A DNA stretch of 7,460 nucleotides from VFJJ01 sp031362415 (GTDB lineage Bacteria > Actinomycetota > Acidimicrobiia > IMCC26256 > VFJJ01): contig JANLSK010000279.1 of the NCBI GenBank assembly GCA_031362415.1, positions 1 through 7,460 of the forward strand, in the 5' to 3' direction. A program made the position numbers and the translations under genes. The notes under the pieces are model-generated. The model was not told where the DNA came from and did not search any database. It worked only from the letters and a program-made list of their open reading frames with translations. Shown here piece by piece: positions 1-7,320 of the stretch (positions are counted from its first letter, which is position 1; every line of letters starts with the position of its first letter).

Positions 1-376
1 ACCCAATCGTCATGAATCCGTCCCAATCGCTGTTGGGTCTCTTCCAATGTTTCCGTGTAATCGTTGGCACCACTGCTGCCACTGTCACTGCGGTCGCCAT
101 CGTGGCCCCCACGGCCGGCAGGTCGTATACCGCGAGGAAGCCGGTCTCGCCGCGAATGACCGTCTCCAGCACCGGCCCGACGCCCACCGTGCTGGCGACG
201 CGGTGGCTCAGGCCGGCGACGGTCGCAGCGAGCGCAGCCATCCTGGGGACCTCGGCATCGGGCAGGGCGGCCACGATCGGCAGCCCGTCACCTGCGGCCA
301 GCACGGCGCCGTGGGCCTCACCCGTGGCCTCGACGAACTCGTGGATCGCATCCTCGAGCTCGGACTGTCGACTCAC
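1..376 (-). CDS. Small roadblock/LC7 domain protein, partial at left edge
   Basis: This is probably a cytoplasmic roadblock/LC7 regulator; family members dimerise and often act on Ras-like GTPases of the MglA type. The GTG start at 376-374 is chosen because GGAGAG lies 7 bases upstream and the frame has strong G/C third positions. The ATG at 420-418 opens a frame that stops after 15 codons. Residues 11-85 match the domain: an N-terminal helix, the strand and turn GAVLAAGDGLPIVAAL (23-38), a helix (45-58), and the strand GFLAVYDL (79-86). The related protein at 2439-3350 has the same layout (DGLPMAATL, CFVVYEAG). From about residue 96 to the edge, third-position G/C falls to about 57% and the expected final helix (like LIHLECRRAAQRF in the relative) is absent, so a frameshift, a divergent end or a misread base is possible. 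The frame stays open to base 1. The start lies 45 bases downstream of the DUF4388 stop, consistent with one operon. Confidence 0.8.
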   Translation of the reverse strand, partial: MSRQSELEDAIHEFVEATGEAHGAVLAAGDGLPIVAALPDAEVPRMAALAATVAGLSHRVASTVGVGPVLETVIRGETGFLAVYDLPAVGATMATAVTVAAVVPTITRKHWKRPNSDWDGFMTIG

Positions 377-383
377 GTCCGGA

Positions 384-389
384 CTCTCC
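384..389 (-). promoter_or_regulatory. Ribosome binding site for the small roadblock gene
   Basis: GGAGAG on the minus strand, 7 bases before the GTG at 376. It decides the start, because the upstream ATG at 420 leads only to a 15-codon frame that ends across this GTG (GTGA overlap). Confidence 0.6.
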
Positions 390-421
390 GGAGGTACTCG
401 AACGTCGGACGACTCGCCATC

Positions 422-2371
422 TCACAGGTCCTTGACGGCCGAGAGCATGCGGAGCAGAACGTTGCGATCGATCTTGGGCAACTCGTCGCTGCGTCCGCGG
501 CGGCTCGGAGCGACCTCTGACGACGAGCCCACCGACGCCAGAGACGCTCGTCTCGGCAGATCGGCGGCGGTGCGCTCGTAGCGCTCGTCGCCGAGGGCGT
601 CATCAAGGTCCTCGTAGAGGTGGGCGTAGCGGTCGGTGTAGCTCGACGTCCGCAACGCCGGCACGTTCGACAGTGCCCGCCGGTCGTCGCTGGGCCCCTG
701 CGGGGTGATCGGCGCTCGTTGGCTGACCAGCCGATCCGACAGACCCTCGCGGCGCGCCGACAGGCTGTCGCGCCGGGGCAGGGCCGGAGGTTCCTCGGCG
801 AAGACCGATCCGGCCGAGGGGCCTGCTGGCGGCGGAGGCTCGACGAGCGCCTCGGACGCCGCACCGTTGTCGGCATCGGCCTGCGCATCGTGTTCGAAGC
901 TCGCCCACCGGTCCGACCACAGACTTGGCGCGCCCGACCCGGCTGCGACGCCCCCTTCCCCGTGCCCGTCGGCCTCATCGGCCTCATCGGCCTCGTCGGT
1001 CTCGGTCTCGTCGGTCTCGGTCTCGTCGGCCATGTGCGGCGAGTCGGTCTCGTCCTGTGACAGGGCGTCCTGCGAGCGAGCGTGCTGCGACACGACGACC
1101 GGGAAGGTCTCGGTGCCTCCCTCGAGGAACGGCGACTCCTCCGGGCCGTCGATGCTTTCGCCGTCGATGCTCTCGCCGTCGGGGACGACATTCGCCGCTT
1201 CCCAGCGCTCGAGCCAGGACGCTCCGATCGGGCCTCCGGGGTCGACCACGAAGATCGGCGCCGGAGGAGCGGGTACGCCCGCCGAGTGCGTCGCACCGTT
1301 CGTCGCCCTCGGGCTCGGGAACGAGGGCTCGGCGGGCAGATCGAGCAGCGCCGCGCCCGGGGATCGCTCGTGGAACTCCGATGCCGACACGGGGAGGTCG
1401 TGGGCTTCGCTGTCGGCGAGCGCACCGTCTCCGGCCGCCACGATGGCGTCGAACCCGTCAACCTCGGCCACCGACACATCGGGTTCGGCCGCGAAGACCG
1501 GAGCCGAGATCTCGGCGGGGGCCGCCTCGATGGCATTGGGCTCGAGCTCGTCCACGGGCAGGACGCTCGGCGAATCGACCACCGAATCCAGCGAATCCTC
1601 AACCGCGGTTTCGGCCGCGGAGTCCACGGGGGCCGCCACAGGGGCTTCCATGTCGGTTGACGGGACGCTGAGGGCCTGCAGCGGCGCAGCGACGAACTCC
1701 ACGAGCCCGCGCTCCACCAGCTCCCGCAACGCCTGGGACGTCTCGAACTCTCCACGGCCGATCGACGCGGCGATCTCCTGGGGCGCGTGAGCGCCGTCGA
1801 TCGCGGCGATGACCTGCCAGAGGCCGGAGGTGATCGCGACCTCGCTCACGTCGACGGGAAGGTGACGCACGAGCCGGGCCACACTGCCGTCGAGGGGAAC
1901 GATCGCCCGTAGCGCCTGCCATTCCGCCACCCGGCCGAGGGCCGTGGCGAACAGGGGCTCGACGGAAAGTGCGGCGATCCGACCGACCTCCGGCTGGCCG
2001 TCGGGAACGAACTCGAACTCGCCACTCTCCCAGAGGAGGACGCGGTACAGCGTGTCGGCCACTCGCTCCTCGACGAAGGACGTGAGGCGCTCGCGCTCGA
2101 TCGCACCCCGAGCGATCAGCTCCTCGCCCCACGGTTCGCTCGTGCCCAACGCCTCGGCGAGCACGTCGGCGTCCACGAGGCCGGCCCGGACCAGGGCCTG
2201 GGTCGCCTCGTCAGGAGTGACGGCGCCGTACGTGACCGCTCCGGCGTCGCACCACACGACCGCGTCTTCACCCGGACCGGCGATCCGGAGCGCGCCGCTC
2301 TTCGAAGAGAACGTCAGCAACTGCAGGATGTCCTGCAGGGTGAAGCTCTCGAGACTGCCGCGCAAGCTCAT
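422..2371 (-). CDS. DUF4388 domain protein with long acidic disordered tail
   Basis: Residues 1-125 match DUF4388, a domain related to PATAN of bacterial signalling proteins. The beginning is MSLRGSLESFTLQDILQLL, followed by GALRI and an acidic strand-turn, then a helical part ending in WESGEFEFVPDG (114-125). Residues 178-227 look like a small winged-helix segment (LWQVIAAIDG ... LVERGLVEFV). Residues 230-620 are Ala/Pro/Asp/Glu-rich and predicted disordered, with an acidic DETET/DEA repeat at 448-468. Inside it are three aromatic-x-acid-Arg-aromatic motifs (386, 485, 578) and two LPRRxSL motifs (531, 605). The last 20 residues (KIDRNVLLRMLSAVKDL) look like a conserved amphipathic helix. The role is probably a cytoplasmic signalling scaffold; no catalytic motif is visible. 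It lies between two roadblock genes on the same strand, 67 bases after one and 45 before the other. The exact function is unknown, and the tail is unusually long. Confidence 0.9.
   Translation of the reverse strand: MSLRGSLESFTLQDILQLLTFSSKSGALRIAGPGEDAVVWCDAGAVTYGAVTPDEATQALVRAGLVDADVLAEALGTSEPWGEELIARGAIERERLTSFVEERVADTLYRVLLWESGEFEFVPDGQPEVGRIAALSVEPLFATALGRVAEWQALRAIVPLDGSVARLVRHLPVDVSEVAITSGLWQVIAAIDGAHAPQEIAASIGRGEFETSQALRELVERGLVEFVAAPLQALSVPSTDMEAPVAAPVDSAAETAVEDSLDSVVDSPSVLPVDELEPNAIEAAPAEISAPVFAAEPDVSVAEVDGFDAIVAAGDGALADSEAHDLPVSASEFHERSPGAALLDLPAEPSFPSPRATNGATHSAGVPAPPAPIFVVDPGGPIGASWLERWEAANVVPDGESIDGESIDGPEESPFLEGGTETFPVVVSQHARSQDALSQDETDSPHMADETETDETETDEADEADEADGHGEGGVAAGSGAPSLWSDRWASFEHDAQADADNGAASEALVEPPPPAGPSAGSVFAEEPPALPRRDSLSARREGLSDRLVSQRAPITPQGPSDDRRALSNVPALRTSSYTDRYAHLYEDLDDALGDERYERTAADLPRRASLASVGSSSEVAPSRRGRSDELPKIDRNVLLRMLSAVKDL
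968..1030 (-). repeat. In-frame acidic tandem repeat in the DUF4388 gene
   Basis: The stretch codes for residues 448-468. It consists of two DETET units followed by three DEA units, made from 15-base and 9-base direct repeats (plus-strand words such as GGTCTCGTC and GGCCTCATC). The repeat is in frame and lies in the disordered tail. It probably changes length by slippage and works as a flexible acidic spacer; that role is inference. Confidence 0.85.
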
Positions 2372-2378
2372 CGAGCGT

Positions 2379-2386
2379 CCCTCCTC
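2379..2386 (-). promoter_or_regulatory. Strong ribosome binding site for the DUF4388 gene
   Basis: GAGGAGGG on the minus strand, 7 bases before the ATG at 2371. It is a near-perfect Shine-Dalgarno sequence and fixes that start. It sits in the 67-base gap after the upstream roadblock gene, where I see no convincing -10/-35 pair, so cotranscription is more likely than a separate promoter. Confidence 0.8.
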
Positions 2387-2438
2387 GATCGTGATCGGCC
2401 CATCGCCACTACCCCAGCCCTGTTCATCGACGCCTCCG

Positions 2439-3350
2439 TCAACCGCTCCCGCATTCCTGGACCAGCCGGGCGAATCGCTGTGCCGCCCGTCGGCATTCGA
2501 GGTGAATCAGCCCCAGATTCCGGCACGAGCGAGCGGCGACGGCCAAGACGGCCTGGCTGCCCGCTTCGTACACCACGAAACACCCGTCGCCGCAGCGCAC
2601 GAGGGTTTCCCGATACGCACCGAGGCCCGTGGACTCCACGGCCCGGGCGCTCAGACTGGCGACGCTCGCTGTCATCGCCGAGATCCGTTCCACATTCGAG
2701 TCCGACAGGGTCGCCGCCATCGGCAGCCCGTCACGCGTCGCCAGGAGGGCACCGACGATGTCGGGAACCGAGGCCGAGAGCTCGGCGAGATGCCGTTCGA
2801 GGCGGATCCTGGTGGCAGCCACGGTCGGGTCCTTGTCGAGCTCCCGGGCCCAGGTCGGCGTCTCGGACCCCAGCCAAAGGTCTTCCACCGCGAATGGCCG
2901 GCGCGGACCCGCTGCCCGTGCGCCCGCAGCCGCCCGTGCGGTCGCGGTCGCGGTCTCGTGGCGCTCGTGGCGCTCGTTGCGCTCGTCGATGCGGATGGCC
3001 GGCGGCAGCGGTGGCAGTGGCGGGAGCGGGGTGAGCAATTGCTCAAGCCTGCGGATCTCGAGTGCTCCCTCGGCCGGGGCTGACGCGAATCCGGTCGTGA
3101 CGCCAGGACCCGACACACGCTGCGCTGCCGAGCCGACGGGCAACGAGCTGGCGACCGCCGCACCGGCCAGCACACCTTCGGCCAACACCGATTCATTGAG
3201 CATCGAGTCCGCGAGCACCGAGTCAGCGATCGTCGAGTCCCCGTCGGCCAGCAACGAGCGTCGCCTCCCGAACCGGGGTCGGCGCGTCGACGCTGGCGCC
3301 GGCGCGGTTCGGCTCCCGGGGGGCCCGAAGGTGTTCGATGCGCTGCTCAT
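2439..3350 (-). CDS. Roadblock/LC7 protein with repeat-rich N-terminal extension
   Basis: Residues 182-298 form a complete roadblock/LC7 domain: helix RIRLERHLAELSA, strand and turn ALLATRDGLPMAATL, helix ISAMTASVASLSARAV, strands CFVVYEAG and AVLAVAA, and final helix LIHLECRRAAQRFARLVQE. Family members are usually about 120 residues, so the first 180 residues are an extra extension. That extension holds a basic patch with RRRSL (29-33), five tandem pentads of the form [DE]S-x-L-A (38-62), a Leu-Pro-Pro repeat (107-117), an Arg/Glu/His stretch (121-132) and Ala/Arg low complexity. There is no signal peptide or membrane segment. The start ATG has GAGG 5 bases upstream (3356-3359). It is the first visible gene of the minus-strand roadblock-DUF4388-roadblock set and probably works with the DUF4388 protein, possibly toward a GTPase encoded outside the window (inference). 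Confidence 0.9.
   Translation of the reverse strand: MSSASNTFGPPGSRTAPAPASTRRPRFGRRRSLLADGDSTIADSVLADSMLNESVLAEGVLAGAAVASSLPVGSAAQRVSGPGVTTGFASAPAEGALEIRRLEQLLTPLPPLPPLPPAIRIDERNERHERHETATATARAAAGARAAGPRRPFAVEDLWLGSETPTWARELDKDPTVAATRIRLERHLAELSASVPDIVGALLATRDGLPMAATLSDSNVERISAMTASVASLSARAVESTGLGAYRETLVRCGDGCFVVYEAGSQAVLAVAARSCRNLGLIHLECRRAAQRFARLVQECGSG
3165..3239 (-). repeat. Five in-frame 15-base repeats coding [DE]S-x-L-A pentads
   Basis: The five units code DSTIA, DSVLA, DSMLN, ESVLA and EGVLA (residues 38-62). They keep period and frame while the wobble bases differ, so this is an old, selected peptide repeat and not a fresh DNA expansion. Leu/Ile and Ala recur every five residues. This is not the classic A(D/N)LXX pentapeptide family consensus, although the look is similar. 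Confidence 0.8.
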
Positions 3351-3534
3351 CGCTGCCTCATCGGCTGCCAGTTCTCATCGACGCCAACGGCGACGCCGTC
3401 CTCGCGCCCCGGCCGGATGGTCTGGGCCCCGAAACCTCATCGGCGCGCCCACGGAGGGCACTTGAGGAGAGCGGGTACCGCGATCGGGACGAAGGGTGCC
3501 ACGACGACCGCCAATCTGTGTACGCTGAGAAGAC
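3351..3534. other. Divergent intergenic region between roadblock operon and L,D-transpeptidase
   Basis: These 184 bases separate two divergent genes and should hold promoters for both. The plus-strand promoter is annotated at 3521-3526. For the minus-strand operon I see no convincing -35/-10 pair. The word CTCATCG (CGATGAG on the minus strand) occurs three times here, at about 3357, 3372 and 3436, and once more across the start codon at 3346; its meaning is unclear. A plus-strand open frame crosses the region but I reject it as a gene. Confidence 0.6.
3521..3526 (+). promoter_or_regulatory. Probable -10 element of a leaderless promoter
   Basis: TACGCT fits the TANNNT pattern and ends 8 bases before the ATG at 3535, so transcription would begin on or next to the start codon. 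No useful Shine-Dalgarno sequence is present; the only purine run, GAGAAG, ends 2 bases before the ATG, which is too close. Leaderless mRNAs are common in actinobacteria. I see no clear -35 element. Confidence 0.5.
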
Positions 3535-4545
<1,011 letters not shown>

Positions 4546-4569
<24 letters not shown>

Positions 4570-5394
4570 CTCGGATCCCCGAGCGATCACCTCGCGCACG
4601 ACCAGCGCCACGAAGAACTGGGCGACGGCGATCCCCGAGATGGTCGCCGAGGCGGCCGTCCCCGCGTGGTAGCTGACGAGCAGGCCCACGTAGACGGCGA
4701 GGGCCCCGACGGCGACGGCGGTGGCCATGATCGCCGGGAGGCGCCGCGCTATCAGGGTGGCCGTAGCCGGGGGAGCCACGATCAGGCCGAGCACCAGCAT
4801 GGTCCCGACGGCCTGGAACGACGCCACGACGACCAGGGCGATGAGGCCCAGCATCACGAGGTGGGCCAGGCGGGGGCGCATCCCGAGCGTGCGAGCCTTG
4901 GCTTCGTTGAACGACAGCACGAGGAAGGGCCGGTAGAGCACGGCCACGAGCACGACGGTGACGGCTGCGGTGACGGCCAGCGTCCGTACATCGCCGCCGT
5001 CGACGCCAAGGATGTCGCCGAAGAGGAACGCCGTGAGGTCACCGGTGTAGCTGCGCGATCGGGAGATGATGATCACGCCGAGCGCCAACATCCCCACGAA
5101 CAGCAAGCCGATCGCCGTGTCGTCGCTCACCCGGCCCCGGGTGTGCACCAGGTTCACCCCGGCGACCATCACGATGGCGCCGAGCGCCGCGCCCACGCTC
5201 AGGTCGAAGCCCCACAGGAAGGCCAAGGCCACGCCGGGGAGCACACCATGGGCGAGGGCGTCACCCATGAAGCTCAGACCTCGCACGACCACCCAGGTGC
5301 CCACGAGTGCGGCGGCCGCCACCGTGAGAAGTCCAGCCAGCAGGGCTCGCTGCATGAACTCGAGCTGGAACGGGTCGAGCAGGTTCGCCGTCAT
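4546..5394 (-). CDS. znuB: Zinc-type ABC transporter membrane permease (ABC-3 family)
   Basis: Integral membrane subunit of a metal importer of the ZnuB/TroC/MntB type; it forms the channel that takes metal from the binding lipoprotein. Its 282 residues match the family length. Hydrophobic segments lie at about 14-36, 48-63, 66-83, 93-111, 137-157, 176-196, 197-214, 221-241 and 249-267. The family signature GDALAHGVLPGVALAFL is at 44-60, and the cytoplasmic coupling loop is SFNEAKARTLGMRP (161-174). The start codon overlaps the stop of the znuA-like gene (ATGA, 5391-5394) and there is no ribosome site of its own, so it is probably translated by coupling. Its last 24 bases overlap the transpeptidase gene on the other strand. 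Metal choice cannot be read from the permease; zinc is inferred from its partner. Confidence 0.92.
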
Positions 5395-6353
5395 GGTCGG
5401 GTGAGCGCGGCGACGATCAGCTCGGCGTTGGTTCGCACGAGCCCCAGGTAGGTGTCGGCGCCCGAGGACGGCTCACCAAGCGCGTCCGAGTACAGCTCCA
5501 CGATCACGACATCGCGGCCGACCTCGTCGGCGATCGTGTCGGCCAGGGCCGTCGACCCCAGCTTCTCGCCGAAGATCGTCCGCACGCCTCGATCCACGAT
5601 GACCGCGACCAGGTCGGCGAGGGATTCGGCGCTGGCCGACGCCAGGGTGGAGCCCCCCGGAATCACCACGCCCACGACCTCGAAGCCATAGCGCTGGGCA
5701 AGAGACCCGAACGCCGCATGGGTCGTCACGAGCAGCCGCTCGGCGCTCGGGATCGCCGCGTACCGGGCGCGCACCTCCTGGTGCAGCGTGTCGAGCTCCG
5801 CGGAGTAGGCCGCAGCCCGCCTCAGATACCCGTCGGCCCGCTCGGGATCGATCGCAGACAGCCGATCGGCGATCGTCGCCACCACCTGGCGCATGAGGAG
5901 CGGGTCCTGCCAGAAGTGCGCTTCGCCACCACCTTCGCTGGCGAGTGGCTGCGTGAGCGCATCGCCGGCCCGCACGACCTCCGTGCCCTCGCGCTCGAGC
6001 TGGCCGAGCACGTCGTCGAGGCCCTCCTCCAAGCCCAAACCGTTGGCGATCACGAGGTCGGCGTCACGCAGGCGGGCGCCCTCGGCGGCCGAGAGCTGGA
6101 AGTCGTGGGGATCGGTCCCCGCCGGGATCAGCACCTCCACCATGCCGTCGTCGCCGACGATGTTCGCGGTCACGTCCCCGAGGATCGACGTGGTCGCCAT
6201 GATCACCGGCTCCGGCGCGCGCTCCTCGGGGCTGGCCGTGGTGTCGGGCGCGCCATCGGGCTCGCCAGAGCAGCCGAGAACGAACGGGATGAGCACCGCG
6301 GCGAGGGTGAACGCGATCGTAGAGGTCACCCGCGGCAACGTCAGCTTCGCCAT
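5391..6353 (-). CDS. znuA: Zinc-type ABC transporter substrate-binding lipoprotein
   Basis: Cluster A-I metal-binding protein that captures metal outside the membrane and delivers it to the permease. Residues 1-28 are a lipoprotein signal: hydrophobic stretch, then lipobox VLGC with Cys28 as the lipidation site. An acidic linker (29-48) leads to the mature domain. The likely ligands are His83 (TDPHDF), His146 (EAHFWQD), His212 (TTHAAFG) and Asp290 (YSDAL). In this family a third-position His goes with zinc (ZnuA, TroA) and Glu with manganese (PsaA, MntC), so zinc is favoured. The His-rich loop seen in many ZnuA proteins is missing; the matching stretch (about 121-145) is short and has no His before His146. 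The start has AAGGAG upstream. It is the first gene of a two-gene unit with the permease and is divergent from the ATPase. Confidence 0.93.
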   Translation of the reverse strand: MAKLTLPRVTSTIAFTLAAVLIPFVLGCSGEPDGAPDTTASPEERAPEPVIMATTSILGDVTANIVGDDGMVEVLIPAGTDPHDFQLSAAEGARLRDADLVIANGLGLEEGLDDVLGQLEREGTEVVRAGDALTQPLASEGGGEAHFWQDPLLMRQVVATIADRLSAIDPERADGYLRRAAAYSAELDTLHQEVRARYAAIPSAERLLVTTHAAFGSLAQRYGFEVVGVVIPGGSTLASASAESLADLVAVIVDRGVRTIFGEKLGSTALADTIADEVGRDVVIVELYSDALGEPSSGADTYLGLVRTNAELIVAALTRP

Positions 6354-6363
6354 TCGACGCCTG

Positions 6364-6369
6364 CTCCTT
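6364..6369 (-). promoter_or_regulatory. Ribosome binding site for the znuA-like gene
   Basis: AAGGAG on the minus strand, 10 bases before the ATG at 6353. It lies in a small direct repeat (GAGAAGGA twice, 10 bases apart), so a second purine-rich copy sits just upstream. Confidence 0.6.
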
Positions 6370-6389
6370 CTCGTCCTTCTCGACCAAAG

Positions 6390-6404
6390 TGAGAATCGAT
6401 CTCA
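6390..6404. promoter_or_regulatory. Candidate Zur/Fur-type operator
   Basis: TGAGAATCGATCTCA is a dyad with outer arms TGAGA/TCTCA. Against the 7-1-7 Fur-family model TGATAAT-N-ATTATCA it matches 6 of 7 in the left half and 4 of 7 in the right. It is in the most AT-rich part of the window, between the divergent lipoprotein and ATPase genes of a metal importer, where a zinc-dependent Zur repressor would be expected. It would cover the start site of the minus-strand promoter and the -35 zone of the plus-strand one. A partly symmetric second site, AGAACGAATCTTATTCT (6404-6420), abuts it. The binding protein is not in the window. Confidence 0.6.
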
Positions 6405-6410
6405 GAACGA

Positions 6411-6420
6411 ATCTTATTCT
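6411..6420. promoter_or_regulatory. Overlapping divergent -10 elements for znuAB and znuC
   Basis: On the minus strand, TAAGAT (6416-6411) fits a -10 element, with a start site near 6404 and a leader of about 50 bases to the znuA-like ATG. On the plus strand, TATTCT (6415-6420) fits TANNNT, with a start near 6427 and a leader of about 45 bases to the ATPase ATG. Neither has a good -35, as is usual for repressor-controlled or GC-rich promoters. Confidence 0.4.
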
Positions 6421-6471
6421 GCCCGTCGTCCCGAGACCACCCTGGGCCACGATGGGGGCCAAGATGGTGCC

Positions 6472-7296
6472 ATGGCACCGCAGACCGCCGTTGACGCCAC
6501 CACCGTGACTCTGGCCTACGGCTCACGCACTGCGCTGGCCTGCTCCGACTTCGCGATCCCCGAGGGCCAGGTGACGGCCATCATCGGTCCCAACGGGTCG
6601 GGCAAGTCGACGATGCTCAACGCCATCGCCGGTCTCCTGGAGCCCCTGAGCGGTCGCCTCTCGCTGTGGGGCTCACCGCCGGCCGGCCAGCGGGCGCGCA
6701 TCGCCTACGTGCTGCAGTCGACGAAGGTCAACGAGCTGATGCCGGTGACGGTCAAGGAGATCGTGATGATGGGCCGGTACGCACAGCGGGGCTGGCTCTC
6801 CCGCATCACTCGCGCCGATCGGATCGTCGTCGCAGAAGCCATGGCCCGCTTGGAGATCGAGGATCTCGCGGGTCGTCATCTCAACGAGCTCTCCGGCGGT
6901 CAGCGCCAGCGGGTGTTCGTGGCCCAGGGCCTGGCCCAGCAGGCCGATCTGCTGCTCCTCGACGAGCCCGTGACCGGCCTCGATCTCGTCTCGCACGAAC
7001 GGATCCTGAGCATCGCCCGCGACGAAGCGCACCAGCGAGGGGTCACGGTCGTGATGACCACCCACGACCTGGGTGAGGCGGCATCGGCCGATCATCTCCT
7101 CCTGCTCTCGGGACGGGTCGTCGCATCGGGCCCGGCTGAGCACGTGATCACGCCCGCTCACCTCAGCGAGGCTTACGGCGCCCGACTCGTCCGCCTGAGC
7201 GACGGCAGCCTCCTGCTCGACGACGCCTCCCACCACCACGCACCCTCCGCCTCCACATCCCACCTCACCGGCCACGACCACACCCACGACCACTGA
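6472..7296 (+). CDS. znuC: Zinc-type ABC transporter ATPase with His-rich C-terminal tail
   Basis: Cytoplasmic ATPase that powers the importer with the divergent permease and lipoprotein. The order of motifs is complete: Walker A GPNGSGKST (39-47), Q-loop Gln82, signature LSGGQ (140-144), Walker B LLLLDEP (160-166) and H-loop His198 (TTHD). The ATG at 6472 is chosen because MAPQTAVDATTVTLAYG begins a normal ABC N-terminus. The frame is open further upstream, but that part runs antisense through the znuA-like gene and the operator. No strong ribosome site is seen. At 274 residues it is a little longer than typical because of its tail: residues 254-274 contain eight His in 21, including HHH (254-256) and the ending GHDHTHDH. 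The tail may bind zinc as a sensor or buffer (inference). Expression is probably controlled by the Zur-like site 68 bases upstream. Confidence 0.94.
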   Translation: MAPQTAVDATTVTLAYGSRTALACSDFAIPEGQVTAIIGPNGSGKSTMLNAIAGLLEPLSGRLSLWGSPPAGQRARIAYVLQSTKVNELMPVTVKEIVMMGRYAQRGWLSRITRADRIVVAEAMARLEIEDLAGRHLNELSGGQRQRVFVAQGLAQQADLLLLDEPVTGLDLVSHERILSIARDEAHQRGVTVVMTTHDLGEAASADHLLLLSGRVVASGPAEHVITPAHLSEAYGARLVRLSDGSLLLDDASHHHAPSASTSHLTGHDHTHDH

Positions 7297-7302
7297 GAAC
7301 AC

Positions 7303-7320
7303 CTCGACCAAGAGTGAGAA
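7303..7320 (+). repeat. Partial copy of the operator flank downstream of the ATPase gene
   Basis: CTCGACCAAGAGTGAGAA matches CTCGACCAAAGTGAGAA at 6379-6395 except for one inserted base. The upstream copy runs into the Zur-like dyad and contributes its TGAGAA arm; the downstream copy follows the ATPase stop by 6 bases. TGAGAAC also occurs at 7294-7300 (including the stop codon) and at 7315-7321, 21 bases apart. The copies flank the ATPase gene as direct repeats. Confidence 0.6.

Noticed and set aside
22..37. Small hairpin CCCAA-TCGCTG-TTGGG and the doubled word CCCAATCG as a terminator
   Set aside because: The stem has only 5 pairs, there is no T-tract on either strand, and it lies in the still-open roadblock frame.
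968..1030. Short tandem units resembling a repeat array or CRISPR
   Set aside because: Units are 9-15 bases without spacers and are in frame with a coding sequence.
373..1755. Long minus-strand open frame in another frame of the DUF4388 gene
   Set aside because: The product is almost only Arg, Pro and Ser, as expected for an off-frame reading of GC-rich coding DNA. The DUF4388 frame has a recognisable domain and a strong ribosome site.
705..1790. Long plus-strand Ser/Ala-rich open frame opposite the DUF4388 gene
   Set aside because: It is an antisense mirror of the acidic low-complexity tail, with no domain or ribosome site.
4666..6392. Plus-strand His/Gly/Glu-rich open frames opposite the permease and lipoprotein genes
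   Set aside because: The His-rich look is tempting in a zinc locus, but it comes from antisense reading of hydrophobic Val/Met/Ala codons. No starts with ribosome sites are present.
5893..6471. Upstream extension of the ATPase frame
   Set aside because: The frame is open by chance through the antisense of the znuA-like gene and the operator; the ABC domain begins at the ATG at 6472.
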